Shown one piece after another: positions 50,285 through 61,986 of a stretch of 64,000 nt of DNA. A program made the translations under genes and the position numbers. Within the stretch, counting starts at the first letter, position 1. Each line of letters opens with the position of its first letter. The notes below the pieces were generated by a model, which saw only the letters and a program-made list of their open reading frames with translations, did not search any database and was not told the origin of the DNA. The stretch is taken from positions 124,001 to 188,000 of the forward strand of contig JARWMV010000026.1 of NCBI GenBank assembly GCA_030998015.1, written 5' to 3'. The DNA is from Ceratorhiza oryzae-sativae (taxonomy: Eukaryota > Basidiomycota > Agaricomycetes > Cantharellales > Ceratobasidiaceae).

Positions 50285-51901
50285 TCAAACAGGTACGAGC
50301 ATCAGACTCCACCACACCGAAAAACCGACTACAAACTGTGCAACTAGCCCGGCACAGTTACTCACCGCCTGTATAGCTTTACACAACTGGACGACATCCC
50401 CTGTCAGGAGCGAAATGCTCACGGATGTCTCGGTCAAATGCGAAAGGGTGTGCTGGTGGTTGAAAGAGCCGGGGAGCAAGAGCACCAGATCAGACGTCGG
50501 TTCCGGTGGATCTGGCGCAGGTGGTCGGTCGGTATCATCTGGAACCTGCGTGACTTCGCCTACTCGAATACCGCCCTCCGTCTCCGCCGGGGTGGATGGT
50601 GGAGTACGATCTACAACAGGCTCGCTCTTTATATACTCTCCCAATGAATCCGGTTCTTTTGGGTCGACTGGAGTGTTTGGAGCCGAGGGCCCGCTGATGG
50701 AGAGCATCATATCCGAGTCGATATCAGACAAATACTCAGGGTCCATGATCGAGTCTGGGGTCATTGGCGATTGTATGCTGTCTGAAACACCAAGGTCTGC
50801 TAGGTCTTTCTTGTCGTTGGCTAGATGGCAATCCTCCATACAGTCATCGACCAACACCGTTGGTTTTGGAGTTGAAGGAATCGAGAGTGGAAGAGGAACG
50901 CGAGACTCAAGCATGGCTTGATCCACGATGAAGACATTGACGGCTGCGACCGAGTGAGGCAATGGACTGAGTATGGTTTCAATAAGCTCTGGGTCTATGG
51001 GAGATTTGGCGGTATCATATCGGGTGTATACTGGGGGTGGGGCAAGGTCTTCCTGTAGAGGAGATTGGGTACTAGGGCTTCGGAACGGGTTGACCGGACC
51101 TATGGGCGACTTGATGTTTAATACAGGTCTGACGGGGACATCTTCCGATTCTTGAATAACCGGAGTCTTGATACTGAGAGGTGATACGATAAGCGGAAGG
51201 GAGATAGGCTCAAGGGCAAGAGGCGTTGGAGGAATAAGCTCGAGTTGAAGTATTGAGGTCGTCCTCGGAACAGGCGTCATCGTATCAGAAGGCGAGATAG
51301 GCTCGTCATCCGGTACGGAAGATTCAGCTGGACAAGATGCAACCTCGGAGGACGGAACCTCATCTGGAGAGTCTACAGGAACTTCAGCCTCGGACGTCAT
51401 CGTCATGCCAGACCCTGTCGACACGTGTTCTATGACAGCTTCAGGCCCGCCCTCCGAAAGCAAAGCGGCGGGGACGGGTGTGGGGGATCGTTGAGCGCTA
51501 CTTGGGATGTGCTTTGGTACATCTGGGATCTCGGGTGGCGCTTGCCATCTGGGAGGCGTAGGGAAGATGCGCTCCGGTGAAAGCGGGGTGCGGCTCTCAC
51601 GAGGCACGGCAACAGCGTGAGCGGCCAGTTCGTCATGGATAACAAGAGGAGCGAGCAGACCGGGCTCAAATGTGATGATCTCGTCTTCGCCGCTGTACTC
51701 TTTCCATCCGTTGCCGCGCTTGGCTTGGTACACCTCGACCTCGGCGTCTGAAACGTCACTGAGCCCTTTTTCAACTAGATCAACCTGGACCCATTCCTCG
51801 TCCACGGGAGCAGAGATTCGGCGACGTATGATAAAGGTAGCAGCTACACTGGTCGTGACAAAGGCGCCCGCGCCGATGGTGATGATGCCAACAGCTATCA
51901 T
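50285..51901 (-). CDS. membrane-anchored Pro/Ser/acidic-rich protein, 538 aa
   Basis: Single uninterrupted frame from ATG 51,901 to 50,285. N-terminal hydrophobic helix (VGIITIGAGAFVTTSVAATFII) followed by RRR, a type of membrane anchor. About 430 residues of Pro/Ser/Glu/Asp-rich, probably disordered sequence follow, with many SP/TP sites. A second hydrophobic stretch lies at the C-terminus (CAGLVAQFVVGFSVWWSLMLV). The C-terminal part could be intronic read-through, since the acidic region may end earlier. An upstream exon is possible because CACAG directly precedes the ATG. Family unknown. Confidence 0.65.
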   Translation of the reverse strand: MIAVGIITIGAGAFVTTSVAATFIIRRRISAPVDEEWVQVDLVEKGLSDVSDAEVEVYQAKRGNGWKEYSGEDEIITFEPGLLAPLVIHDELAAHAVAVPRESRTPLSPERIFPTPPRWQAPPEIPDVPKHIPSSAQRSPTPVPAALLSEGGPEAVIEHVSTGSGMTMTSEAEVPVDSPDEVPSSEVASCPAESSVPDDEPISPSDTMTPVPRTTSILQLELIPPTPLALEPISLPLIVSPLSIKTPVIQESEDVPVRPVLNIKSPIGPVNPFRSPSTQSPLQEDLAPPPVYTRYDTAKSPIDPELIETILSPLPHSVAAVNVFIVDQAMLESRVPLPLSIPSTPKPTVLVDDCMEDCHLANDKKDLADLGVSDSIQSPMTPDSIMDPEYLSDIDSDMMLSISGPSAPNTPVDPKEPDSLGEYIKSEPVVDRTPPSTPAETEGGIRVGEVTQVPDDTDRPPAPDPPEPTSDLVLLLPGSFNHQHTLSHLTETSVSISLLTGDVVQLCKAIQAVSNCAGLVAQFVVGFSVWWSLMLVPV

Positions 51902-52486
51902 CTGTGTGATGCTTGCACCAAACGATTAGAGGAAAGAGGAGGTCGCCCTTGTCATCGACGGTGGGAAGGAGGAATGCAGGAACCTGCCAGAGGCCGCGGA
52001 CGGGGAAGAAGAGTAGCCCAGAGAGGGGATAGGAAGGGAGTAGAGATGAGGAGACCGGTCTAGTTGAAGGTTTCCGTGTACCTCAACACGAGGTGATGTG
52101 CACGTGGGGGATGACATTCAACTTGCCGAGTATCAGGCGGTGCGCCCGGACATCAGCGCTGCGCGCGCGAGGAAAAACACAATTATAATTGCTGATGCTA
52201 TGTCCCATGCGCCCACCACACGCTCGGCTCGTCGCAGCGCATATGCTAACAATCTTCTTTCGATACGCGTTGCACACAAACGAGTGATGGAATAGAGATG
52301 TTGCCTCCTAAAAAGCACTGCCAGTGACGTGTCCGACAGAAACACAGGCGACACGCGCAACAGGCGTGTCGGCCCAGACGCAGCGGCCGTTTCCGTTTTA
52401 AGATGTAGCGTCCGCTTTGGGCATCATGAGCTAAGCGCCTGATCAGTTGATCGGGCGTCTGCGTGTTCCTGGGTTTCTTTGCGACC
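51902..52486. promoter_or_regulatory. shared intergenic region of divergent genes
   Basis: 585 bp between the start of the minus-strand membrane protein gene and the start of the UIM/USP-like gene, so it must contain both promoters. Noticeable are the mirrored GTGCACGTGG near 52,098 and a GC-rich centre (52,140-52,240). No clear TATA box. Confidence 0.5.
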
Positions 52487-55114
52487 ATGACAGAATCCAT
52501 GGATATCGAGTCCCAGATCCAATCGCTCTTGTCGCTTGGTACGGGTGCGACGGCTCAGGAAATAGCAAGTGTGTTGGATTTTACTTGATTTTTGAGGTAC
52601 TCATCCATGGTCAGCGCTATTGGATAAGCATGATGGTAATTTAGACAAAGTTGCTGCTGTGTTATTAGACCGCAAGTTCAATGTGGTGAGTGTGTTTGAT
52701 GGGGTGCGAAATAAGCGATTAATAATAATATGCTAAAGGACGATTCTGAACTCCGGGGCCGTCAACTAACCAGCCAACTCAATAAACCGGCTCTTCCACC
52801 TCGGCGGAAGCAAAACAGCCCGGTCGACAACTCTCGTGCGCTTGTCCGAGCTAGCGATACGAACAATGCTGGACCTCCGGCGTATGACGAGGATGTAGAG
52901 CTAAACAAGGCGTTGCAGTTATCTCTCGCCGAATCGGGAGCGGGCGGTGCGGGCGGTGCGATGGATGATGATCAGCCGCCGCCGTTGGAACCTATACACG
53001 ACCAGCTACCATTTTATGGACCTGTAGCACCCAGGGTGGGTATTTCTACCCTAAATTCCACAGTTTGGATTATACAATGTGTTCTAGGGATTGGACGAGT
53101 CAACAGATCATGCGCTCCGGCAGGCACTTGAGGCCAGTTTGAATGATAGAGAAAATAACCTTGCGGCGGATGTGTATGAGGAACTACCTATTGAGCAGCA
53201 GGTTCGGATGTTGGACGGGAGGTATGCCTTTTGTTATCGCGTTTGGCTTTTGCATAATAATCTGCTGGATAGGCCAACAGCATTCCGATCAAGCGATTCC
53301 ACATCAATTTTTGCACCGCCAGTCCTTCAAGCTCTTCTCTCTGTGCCTCGGCTTTTAACGAAGCTTAAAGAACTTAGAAAGCGACCAGTAGCTTCTACCG
53401 ATACAGAAGTTGAGCAGACGTTGGATGGGCCGTGGGATGGTACGCTTCTTCCTTCCTCCTAGACCATGGGAGACTGATGAATGCCCGGGACAGATACTGA
53501 GATTATCCGAGAATTATTCACACATGCAGAGATGACACCACGCGCATATGTCAATATTAAAGAATGGGCTGAGCAAGCGGGCTGGGCGAGACACGATGTT
53601 GCCGTGGCGTTTAGTGTTGCTGCGACTGGTTCGTTTGCCCAGTTGTTTTAATTTACTCTGATTGTTTATTTTGGATGTAGATCTGATGAAGCGTCTCGTA
53701 CGCGCATTGAACCTTTTCCTTTCATTCGGAAAACCGCTCTTCCTCCCGACGCTGCATGATCCAAATAGTCCCAACCCACCGCCTGATGCTCCAGTATCGC
53801 CACACACAGAAGTATCTCAACAGCACCAAGACCAACATCTGTACCTCGTTCCTCTCTGCCTCTCTGCTGCCACCCCAAATGATCTCATCGCAGTTATGGA
53901 GAATCAGGTGTCGTCCGATGGGATGGGGTTCAATCTCCTTCCTGAAGCGATGGTGTTGAAGGTCGAGCGGGAGGAAGGCGGAGGTGGGAAAGGAGGCAAG
54001 TTTGTGTTTCCAGCGAGGCTGTGGATGGATCGGTGGTGTGTTTCGAAGAGGGAGTTTGTGGAGGGTGTGGTGTTGAAGAGGGCCAAGGAGATCGAAGTTT
54101 TGTTGAAGGGTATGGAGGAGGAGCGGTTGAAGCTTACTCGACACGAGGTTAGTCGTCTGGCTTTAAGAAAAGGGTGTACTAATAAGAGGAGCGAATAGGG
54201 AAGAGACACGTTTACGGATCTGAGAGTGTGCATTAAGCATTTTGAAAAGACTGCGAATCCCGAGAGAGCTGATAGGAACCAGAGGACACTGGAAAAGTTG
54301 AAGACTTTGTTGAAGGATTTCGAGGATCGGTGTGCTGGTGAGTTTGACACTATCGACTGAGTGTGATCGTTAACCCTTGGGGTGTCACAGAACTTGCGAA
54401 AAAGTCGGAAGAGCTCAAGGTTGAACAGCAAAACCTGTGGAACAGGCCAGAGTTGATGAACATTCCTGTATGTAATTCCTCCCTTGGATTCCTCTCACGA
54501 CGCCTGACGGTATGCAGTATGACCTACAAGCTGTGATCATCCACGACGGCCTTCTTGGCCGGTCTCACTTGTTCTCGTACGTAAAGAGAGACAGCAAGTG
54601 GTGGAAGATTGTCGACGCAAACGTGACCGAGGTGACGGAGGCGACGGTACTAGGTGATGGCGCGGGCGTGCACCTAGGCGCTGGTGTGCTCTGCTTGGTC
54701 TATGCGACTCCCGAGGAGGAGAGCGAGAAGCAGGAACTCAAGTGGGGCTGGAAAGAGCGGGTGAGTGTGAATGCGAAATCGGGTCATTTGTCCTGGGCGA
54801 TGCCGTACACGGTCGAAACGATTCTGGGATGCACACTTCGATCAAACCCAAAGCCTAAACTGACACGTTGCCCGGATCTTGTTTTTCTCCAGCTCAAATC
54901 CCATAAACTGGACAAACTGTGGGTTGCACAGCTCTCGCCCGAGATGCAAGCGCGGGTACAAGAGCGCATGGGCGAGCTGTCGGACGAGGAGGAAGAGGAG
55001 GAGTACATGGATGCCGAGGATATGATCGTGGTGGACGAGGCGCGCGAGATGGAGCAGGACGTGCCCGACGATGTGAGCATGGACGAGGTCCATCCGCCGG
55101 CGGGCGTTGTCTAG
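52487..55114 (+). CDS. UIM-containing, USP25/28-like protein, probably inactive deubiquitinase, 677 aa
   Basis: Eleven exons: 52,487-52,568; 52,615-52,685; 52,739-53,035; 53,088-53,221; 53,273-53,439; 53,494-53,628; 53,681-54,147; 54,199-54,337; 54,391-54,467; 54,518-54,760; 54,893-55,114. They sum to 2,034 nt in phase. A UBA-like N-terminus (LLDKHDGNLDKVAAVLLD) is followed by two ubiquitin-interacting motifs (VELNKALQLSLAES, about residues 103-116; ALRQALEASLNDRE, about 158-171). The USP-like region then starts where the catalytic Cys box should be (GRPTAFRSSDSTSIFAP), with no Cys. The C-terminal His-box-like part (YDLQAVIIHDGLLGRSHLF...WWKIVDANVTEV) is present. The tail is acidic. It probably binds ubiquitin without cleaving it. 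Confidence 0.85.
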
Positions 55115-55397
55115 GTCTCAAATGTGAAGATGTGACATGTGAAGGACAGAATGTGACAGATCGAAACGAGATCTCAGGGGTGTGTGACAGATCCAGAGGC
55201 ATGTGACGATGAGTCAGCAAAGGGTGGCGAACACGCGGCAGCCTCGTTGAAAGGAAGAGGACAAAAACAAGCGGGATGTGCTGATTGACTTGTTTTTTTC
55301 GTTCTCTCTTGTCCACCACCGTCTCCCCCGCCACTACATCCCTGCGCCTCGTGTACTTGTATTCCTATTTCTATTTCTGTTACGACCGCGACGACCG

Positions 55398-58262
55398 ATG
55401 GCGACCGGACAGGTCATTGGCCGACACGAGGTGTTCGAGTACACCTACAAGCTCGGCCCAGCTGAAGAGCGCAAGCGCATCAAGCTCGTCGTCATCCAGC
55501 GACGCGACCAGCGCCGAAAGAGCCTTATCGCTGCTCAGAAATACCTCGAACATACCCCCGTGAGACTTCGTGTAAACCTCCACCGTGCGCAATATGGGGT
55601 TTGTTTTTTCAATTTATTTATTGCGATTTTTTTTAATGATCTATTTTTGGGCGACAGGACCCAGAGGTGACGACGGGCAGTCATCATGTCCCCATCACGC
55701 TCCGACGAAAGGTCAAAGCGGCGCCTGCTCGCACGACCACACGCGTCACTCGAGCGCCCGCGCCCGCGCGTCCACCTCAAGCGAGGGCCGCACATGGCCT
55801 CTTGACTCCCCCTCTCACCGCCCCGCCCCCACCCGAACCAGCGCGAATCGAGCTAGTCGATCCACCTGTACCCAGACACCACTCGCCAGGTATCCTGGTA
55901 GCGGACCCAAGCCCGATAGTCGTCGTGCCTGGTTCATCGTCAGATTCGGGACACGATACACCACCCATTGTTCCGCCACATGTCCCGCCCTCGCCGTCTG
56001 GTTCGTCGATTAGTCTCAATCGGCCAAAGGTCAAGCGCTCAGGCAGCTTTGGATCAAGTTTCAGGCGATTCCCGAGTTTGATGGGCCTGATTAGACGCAA
56101 TTCGAAGAATACGGCTCCTCCGAGCGTCGCTGATACTCAACATACGCCAGGATATTTTGATCACGATCCACGCAGGAGTGAGGAACATGAGCAGACTATC
56201 ATCGAGGAGCGAGATGTACGTATTATTCCTGATTTTCCTGTTTCATGTTACTAACAGGTTAGTATTTAGTCCGAGTTGGGATCGCCAATAGGCGCACCAT
56301 CGGGCTACGGCCCTCCCTCTACCACAAGCGGTCGAATTAGCCGGAAACCTGTCCCTGCGCTGCCCGAATCTCCTGTCTCGGCTAGCCCTTCCTCTAAACG
56401 GAGCCGCTCGTTATCGCTCAGGAGGAGACCGAGCGAGTCTGGTTCCCCTCGGAATCGCCTTGTCAAGGTCCGCTCTCATACCGTTGATTTCTCTCTAAAA
56501 CTCATCCTTCATGTTTAATCTGTAGCCGTCCCCCGAAACGTCCCACTCCCAGACTCGGTCCGAGACCCATCAGTAGTAGGCTCTCCGCTCGTCACTGGCG
56601 CATTCCCGCACAGTACGACAGCCGGCTCGCATGATGGTCGCTCGGTCCATAGTCGGAGAACTGATAGGTGAGGTCTTTACGCCTTTGTTCAAGCGAGGCA
56701 GTCGACTGATATAGTCCAACTCATTGCTTTTTCGTTGCTTGAACGCATGTGTGCTGGCATACCCCGCTATCGATATTACCCCACATGCTTCGATCAATCG
56801 AATATTCCCACCTCATCTTGGACATCGACGCGGCTTCTCGTATCTCCGTTAAACAAAAATCAATATCTCAACAACTCAACTATCGACGACCACACGACAG
56901 ATCCGTGCACCAAACGCCTGAATATGTCCACGACGAGTACCTCCATGATTCTCCTACCATGGCTTCCCGGTCATTGCGCGAACCCTCGATTACTCACCAT
57001 TCGATGCAAGACGGAAGCGTGGTGAATGGGCCTGCAGGGTTCATCATGGCTCCCGGAAGTGCACGGAGCGGGTTTACGAATGGGCGTGCACATTCGAGAG
57101 AGCCGTCGATTACACAGCTGTCGATGAGGGACGGGAGCATCGTTCGAGATCGCTCGGTTCATGGCGACCGTTCGGCGCACGGTGGTTCGGTTCATGAGCG
57201 TTCGATGCACAACGGATCCGACCGTTCGTCGGGTGGCCGATCCATTCGTCATCACGAGTTACCCTCCGACGGGTATCGGTCTCCCTCGATCCCAGACATG
57301 CCTGTCCGCGATATTGCGTTTAGCGATGGCGATCGAGAAAACGACCACGGCGCTTGGAGCCCTCGTAGCGGGAGCGGGTCTGATCTAAACCGCGGTGCCT
57401 CACCGAGTTTGCAGCCCCCGTCTCGCCGGGGTGGTTCGCCGAGTCTACACGTCCCGTCCCAGCGCGGCTCGCCGAGCTTGCACGCTCCTTCCAACCGAGG
57501 CGTGTCGCCGAGTTTGCACGTGCCTTCTCGGGGTGCTTCGCCAAGTCTACACGCACCTTCCTCGCATCGGGCTCGATCTCCCAGTTTACACGATCCTCAT
57601 TCGAGGGTTGGTTCGCCGCTTGACCATCGTGAAGCCCCGCCCTCGATGCACGCTCCTTCGTACAACGGAAATGGGCGCGATATGATGTATTCCCCGCCTG
57701 TATCGATGCATGCACATAGCACGAAGAGTCATGGCGCTTCGAGTGTCGCGAGCTCAAAGGTTCCGATGGTACGTTCAGCGTTGTTACAGGTTTCAAAACA
57801 GACGGCTAATAAATGGTTTAGAGCATCATCAGCAGACAATTTAGTTCACGTCCAAAGTCCCCATTGAGCGCGAGCGGATCCAGCCATGGCAGCCGCAAGT
57901 CAAACAGGCCTCCTGTAGGTTTTATTTGTTTGCTATTTTTATATTCGTGTTGACACGATGATATAGGGTCCGGAGATTACGCCTGTACCAATGTCCGAAG
58001 GGCCCAGGTCGACCTCACATTCGATGCATGCTGCATCTATGCGAGTCATCGAACGGGTGAATCCCGGAGTGTGGCGAAGAGCCCATTGGTATGTCTCCCA
58101 TTTTCTGCCCTTATTGTCCAGCCCAACTTATCCTGCGTGTTCAGGCCCGAACGAGCGAAGCACCTCCGATTCCATCGAAAGCACCAAGCGCGGCAGGATC
58201 CCGGGTCTCAGAGGCACGGACCACTCGATCTAGTGCAAGCCGTAGACGACCTAACTGACTGA
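55398..58262 (+). CDS. multi-exon Ser/Pro/Arg-rich repeat protein of unknown function
   Basis: Starts ATG 55,398 (MATGQVIGRHEVFEYTYKLG). Clear exons: 55,398-55,559; 55,658-56,215; 56,270-56,467; about 56,526-56,664; a long exon ending at about 57,768; about 57,827-57,913; and one or two 3' exons to about 58,230-58,262. The N-terminal 54 residues are charged and may fold. The rest is low complexity, rich in SP and RS, with repeated GxSPSLHxPS units (57,390-57,660) and SREPSITQLSMRDGSI repeats (56,960-57,160). The phase between the third and fourth exon does not fit my boundaries, and the last exon frame is ambiguous. No family recognised. Confidence 0.65.
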
Positions 58263-58607
58263 TTCTCTTTTTTTCTGTTTGCCTTTCTTTTATTGGGTCT
58301 GCCGATTGTTGTATGCTCTTATTGCGATGAAACGATACGATAACGCACCATGAAAATCCCTCTCCGTCTTGGTTTGGATGGGTCCCTCCCTTTTTCGTAA
58401 AACCCCCCTTCCTCGTTTGGTCTTTCATAAATGATTTTTTTTTACCCCACCTCGTGTTTTGCACGAATTCGCCCCTTGCCTCATGCTGTATGCGCTTGAT
58501 TCGCCTGGTGATCTACGTGATCGCCGTCGACTACTTCCACCCTACATATATCCTTCGTTCCTCGCCCTGAACACCAACATCCTTTGTTGCATACACCCAA
58601 CCCAACC
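58263..58607. other. intergenic, promoter of the Smr gene
   Basis: 345 bp with pyrimidine-rich stretches, a CATATATCC motif near 58,545 and a CAACC-rich leader just before the ATG at 58,608. No gene. Confidence 0.5.
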
Positions 58608-60341
58608 ATGCCTTCCACAAACCCGCGCTCTTCCCGCTCCACGCCATCCATCGACTCACGCTCCCCACGCCCCATGAACTCTCATTTACCTTTGTCCACA
58701 CGTTCAACACACACCTCGCGCTCAACACACGCCTCGCACGCTTCCGCCAAATCCATTACGATCGCACACGTTTCCCGTCTACCTTGTCAATCCAAACAGG
58801 CTGCGTATCGAATTGCTTTACCCGAGTCGACTGTGGCACCGAGCGAGATGGGAACGAGCGTGTTTGGGACAAGCGTGTATGGGTCGGCGATTCAGCATCA
58901 GTCGAGGGCCCCGAGCGAGGCGATTGTTTCGAGGGCGCCGAGTGCAACTGCTGCTATCTCACGAGCTCCTAGTGCAGCGATGGTCTCGCGGTCTCCGAGC
59001 GCAGCCCTAGTCTCGCGGGCTCCGAGTGCGGCAACGATCTCGCGCTCGGGGAGCGCTGCTGTGGTTTCGAGGATACCTAGCGTGTCTCCCGAACATATTT
59101 CGAGGGCTCCGAGTGCGGCGGGTATCTTCCGTGCTCCGAGCGCCGCTGGAACTACTAGGGCTCCGAGCGTGGCTGGTACGGCAAGAGGTCCGCCGAGTGT
59201 CGCGGGGACAGCTAGGGGCCCACCGAGTGTGGCTGGAACGTCAAGAGGTCCGCCAAGCGTGGCTGGAACGGCACGCGCGCCTAGTCGTGCTGGAACCACG
59301 CGCGCCCCGAGCGAGGGTGGAATAGCTCGTGCACCCAGCGCGGCAGGCGTTTCACGTTCGGGCAGTGTATCTGCAATCCCACGTGCACCCAGCGCGGCTG
59401 GCATCCAGCGTTCTGCGAGTGCAGCGCGAACGCACCACGCTCCTAGTACGGCTGATACCCGGCGTTCGCCAAGCGTGGCGGGGACGGCAATCACTCGCGC
59501 ACCGAGCGCAGCTGGCGTACCGCTCCCGCCCAGTGTCGCTGGTTCACAACGCATCTCACCAAGCGTCATCGCGTCCCGATATGTCCCATCCAGTATCGCA
59601 GGCTCGACCCCAAGTATCGCCCCAAGCGTTGCGCTCAGCCGTCATACTCCGCCACCCGAACGTGGATTTGTGGCTGCGCCGTCGGATATCGCACTCGAGT
59701 CCGAGTCCCACAGTGGGGATGCGTTACGGTCACAGGCGAGGCTCGAGGGTGAGAAGATGAGAATGGCGTTCGAGGCGAGCCAGGCGGCGCATCGGGAAGG
59801 AGACGGTCAAAGGGCCAAGGAACTTGCGGATCTCGGTCGGGCGCACCAGACGAGGATGCAGGAGCTGCATGCCGAGGCCGCTGAACAGATCTTTAGGGGT
59901 GCGTAACGGGGTCTGATTTTCTGTGGATATATTTGCTCACGGCGACCTGCAGAGAAAAATGAGGGACGCGAGCCTGGCGAGATCGACCTGCATGGCAAGT
60001 GGCCAAAGATATAACTTGGTTTCAACCCAGCTGACCCATTTGGCAGGCCTTACCGTCAAGGAAGCACGCTCTCGTGTCAGCCAGTTTATCCGCGAAGCCC
60101 CGAGCCTTGGCCAAACCAACCTGCGTATCATAACCGGCAAAGGGTTGCATTCAGAAGGAGAGGCTCAAATCATACCTGCCGTCGAAGAATATTTGACCAA
60201 GTGAGTAGTTCAGTCCATGTATGGGTATCTCAACACCTACCTAGGGAAATTTACAGGAAAGGGCTACGACACCATACGGATGAGGTAAACGGCGGCGTCA
60301 TTGTCGTCGAACTCGGCCCAAGGTCTCCCGTGTCCGAATAG
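58608..60341 (+). CDS. DUF1771-Smr domain protein with APS-repeat N-terminus, 523 aa
   Basis: Exons 58,608-59,898, 59,953-59,994, 60,047-60,200 and 60,257-60,341 (1,572 nt, in phase). Residues 1-370 are low complexity, with about 25 imperfect copies of an 11-13-residue unit of the type RAPSxAGxxR. Residues about 378-436 match the DUF1771 helical hairpin (AFEASQAAHREGDGQRAKELADLG...AEQIF). A Smr domain follows with the DLHG motif (GEIDLHGLTVKEA) and TGKG.H (IITGKGLHSEGEAQ). Smr domains are nicking endonuclease or RNA-binding folds. The 52-nt second intron has a GC donor (59,995-60,046) and splits the LHG motif. The combination DUF1771 plus Smr is well known in fungi; the long repeat tail is unusual. 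Confidence 0.9.
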
Positions 60342-61986
60342 ATTGGACACATCCCCACTAGTTTCGTTGCATCTCATACCATTCATCACTTTCGCTTTCC
60401 TCTCGCATAAACACAAATACGCTTTCTTAACTTGACATCACACCATCGCATTACCACGCACGCTAATCTATCACGCTGTTTATGTTTTCGCTTTCGAAGT
60501 TGTAGCTTTCACGATCACGAACAATGATGATCTGATATTGGCCCACAAGCAGAGCGAATCAGAACACGACCTGATGTCCTTGTGGCTCAGCGCTTGCCAT
60601 GGAACAGGCATTACAAGGAGTGTGAGGTACATTCGTATAGAGAAACATGAAAGAGGAACGTACTAGCTCAGTGAACGCAGTCAACTGAGCTGGCCTCGAA
60701 GATAGCCTCTGGGACAGCGAGACAAGCGGAAAATCTGGACGAAATATTAAGGACATTCTGCCCTTCAATCAAGATAACGAATTAGGCGTTTTCAGTATGT
60801 ATTGCAGTTATCTGATGTGCCCGTTCCTCCGGCGGTTTTTGCGGAGCTGAATTTGCTATGATTCGTTTTCATTATGTACTGAAAATACTATAGCCCTCCC
60901 TCGTAGGGTACATACTAATATTAAGTTCATGACAAATCATACTGGGATTCCGCATCTTTCCTACGTACAGAGTAGGCGCGCGACTTTAAGATTCGGGTGC
61001 CTCGGCATATGCAAACAGAGTGGTGTAGCCACGCTATAACACAATCATCATCGCCGAGGAAATTTTCACCTCTTCCTCTCGTTGCTCATGTTCTCAGAGG
61101 TCGCTGGAGCTCGGCAAGGGCGATAGCCAGTGGGAATGAGTTTCAGTTGCTCACCTCAGCTATTTTTGATCGGCATCAACTTATGTCTGAAGCACCTAGA
61201 TCTTCAATAAATGCCGCTTAACAGCGCGCCCAGAGCAATTTCAGACCATCCGCTTTACAATGAGCTGCACCTTCACTGCCTAAACATATCCATCAGGTTG
61301 GATTCGCGCTCTATCTACCCAAACCATGACAAAGTTGACGAAATACACTGTTGCGAATCTTCATCCAGCAGCCGAAAGTAAGGCGTCTGGCTGCTGGAAA
61401 GCTCAAAGCGAGATTATGAAGTTGCGTAAAGACCTTGGCAAGGAGCTTACCGGATACCTTCAACTACCATAGTGGGTGGTCTATGTATTCCAATCTGGAA
61501 ATGTATGCCCTTGCGATCACCGCCTGCTTTGTTCACTCGAACTCTCCTTCACAGAGCACCTGCTCTTTCAAAACCATACCAGCCTCTGGCCTGAATTCGA
61601 GGGATGTCTCAATATTGTACATGGGACCAAATTCTCATAGGGGCTGTTCCCGTATCAACTCGCACCGACTACCAGCGATCCTGGGGGTACGAGCCTTAAC
61701 TTCACCTAGATTTAGACTCCATCGAGTTCTGTTCGCATGAACAATGTACAATCTAATGACAAAAAATGAACTGTTCGGCACAATGCACTCATCCTTAGCC
61801 TACTCCATCGAACATTCATGTTGTCGCTGACCCACTGAGCAGTTGGATCTCCACAATATGAGTTGTCAAAATATTCGCATATATACACTCCATAGCTTCA
61901 TTTCTAATGTACAGCAAATGCACATAAATAACCGAGATAGGTCCGTTCAAGATGGAGAAACCTCAACTCGACTTGGCATTGTTCGG
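60342..61986. other. long gene-poor interval
   Basis: About 1.6 kb without a gene I can support. Short open segments exist (60,997-61,221; 61,435-61,740), but they lack start context, splice signals or recognisable motifs. The first 200 bp are the 3' region of the Smr gene. The composition is AT-rich around 60,870-60,960. Confidence 0.45.

Noticed and set aside
50086..50921. Plus-strand ORFs opposite the 538-aa membrane protein gene
   Set aside because: Shadow frames of the Ser/Pro-rich minus-strand gene; no start context or splice structure.
60997..61740. Possible genes in the 60.3-62.0 kb interval
   Set aside because: Short frames without start context, introns or motifs. I could not support a gene.
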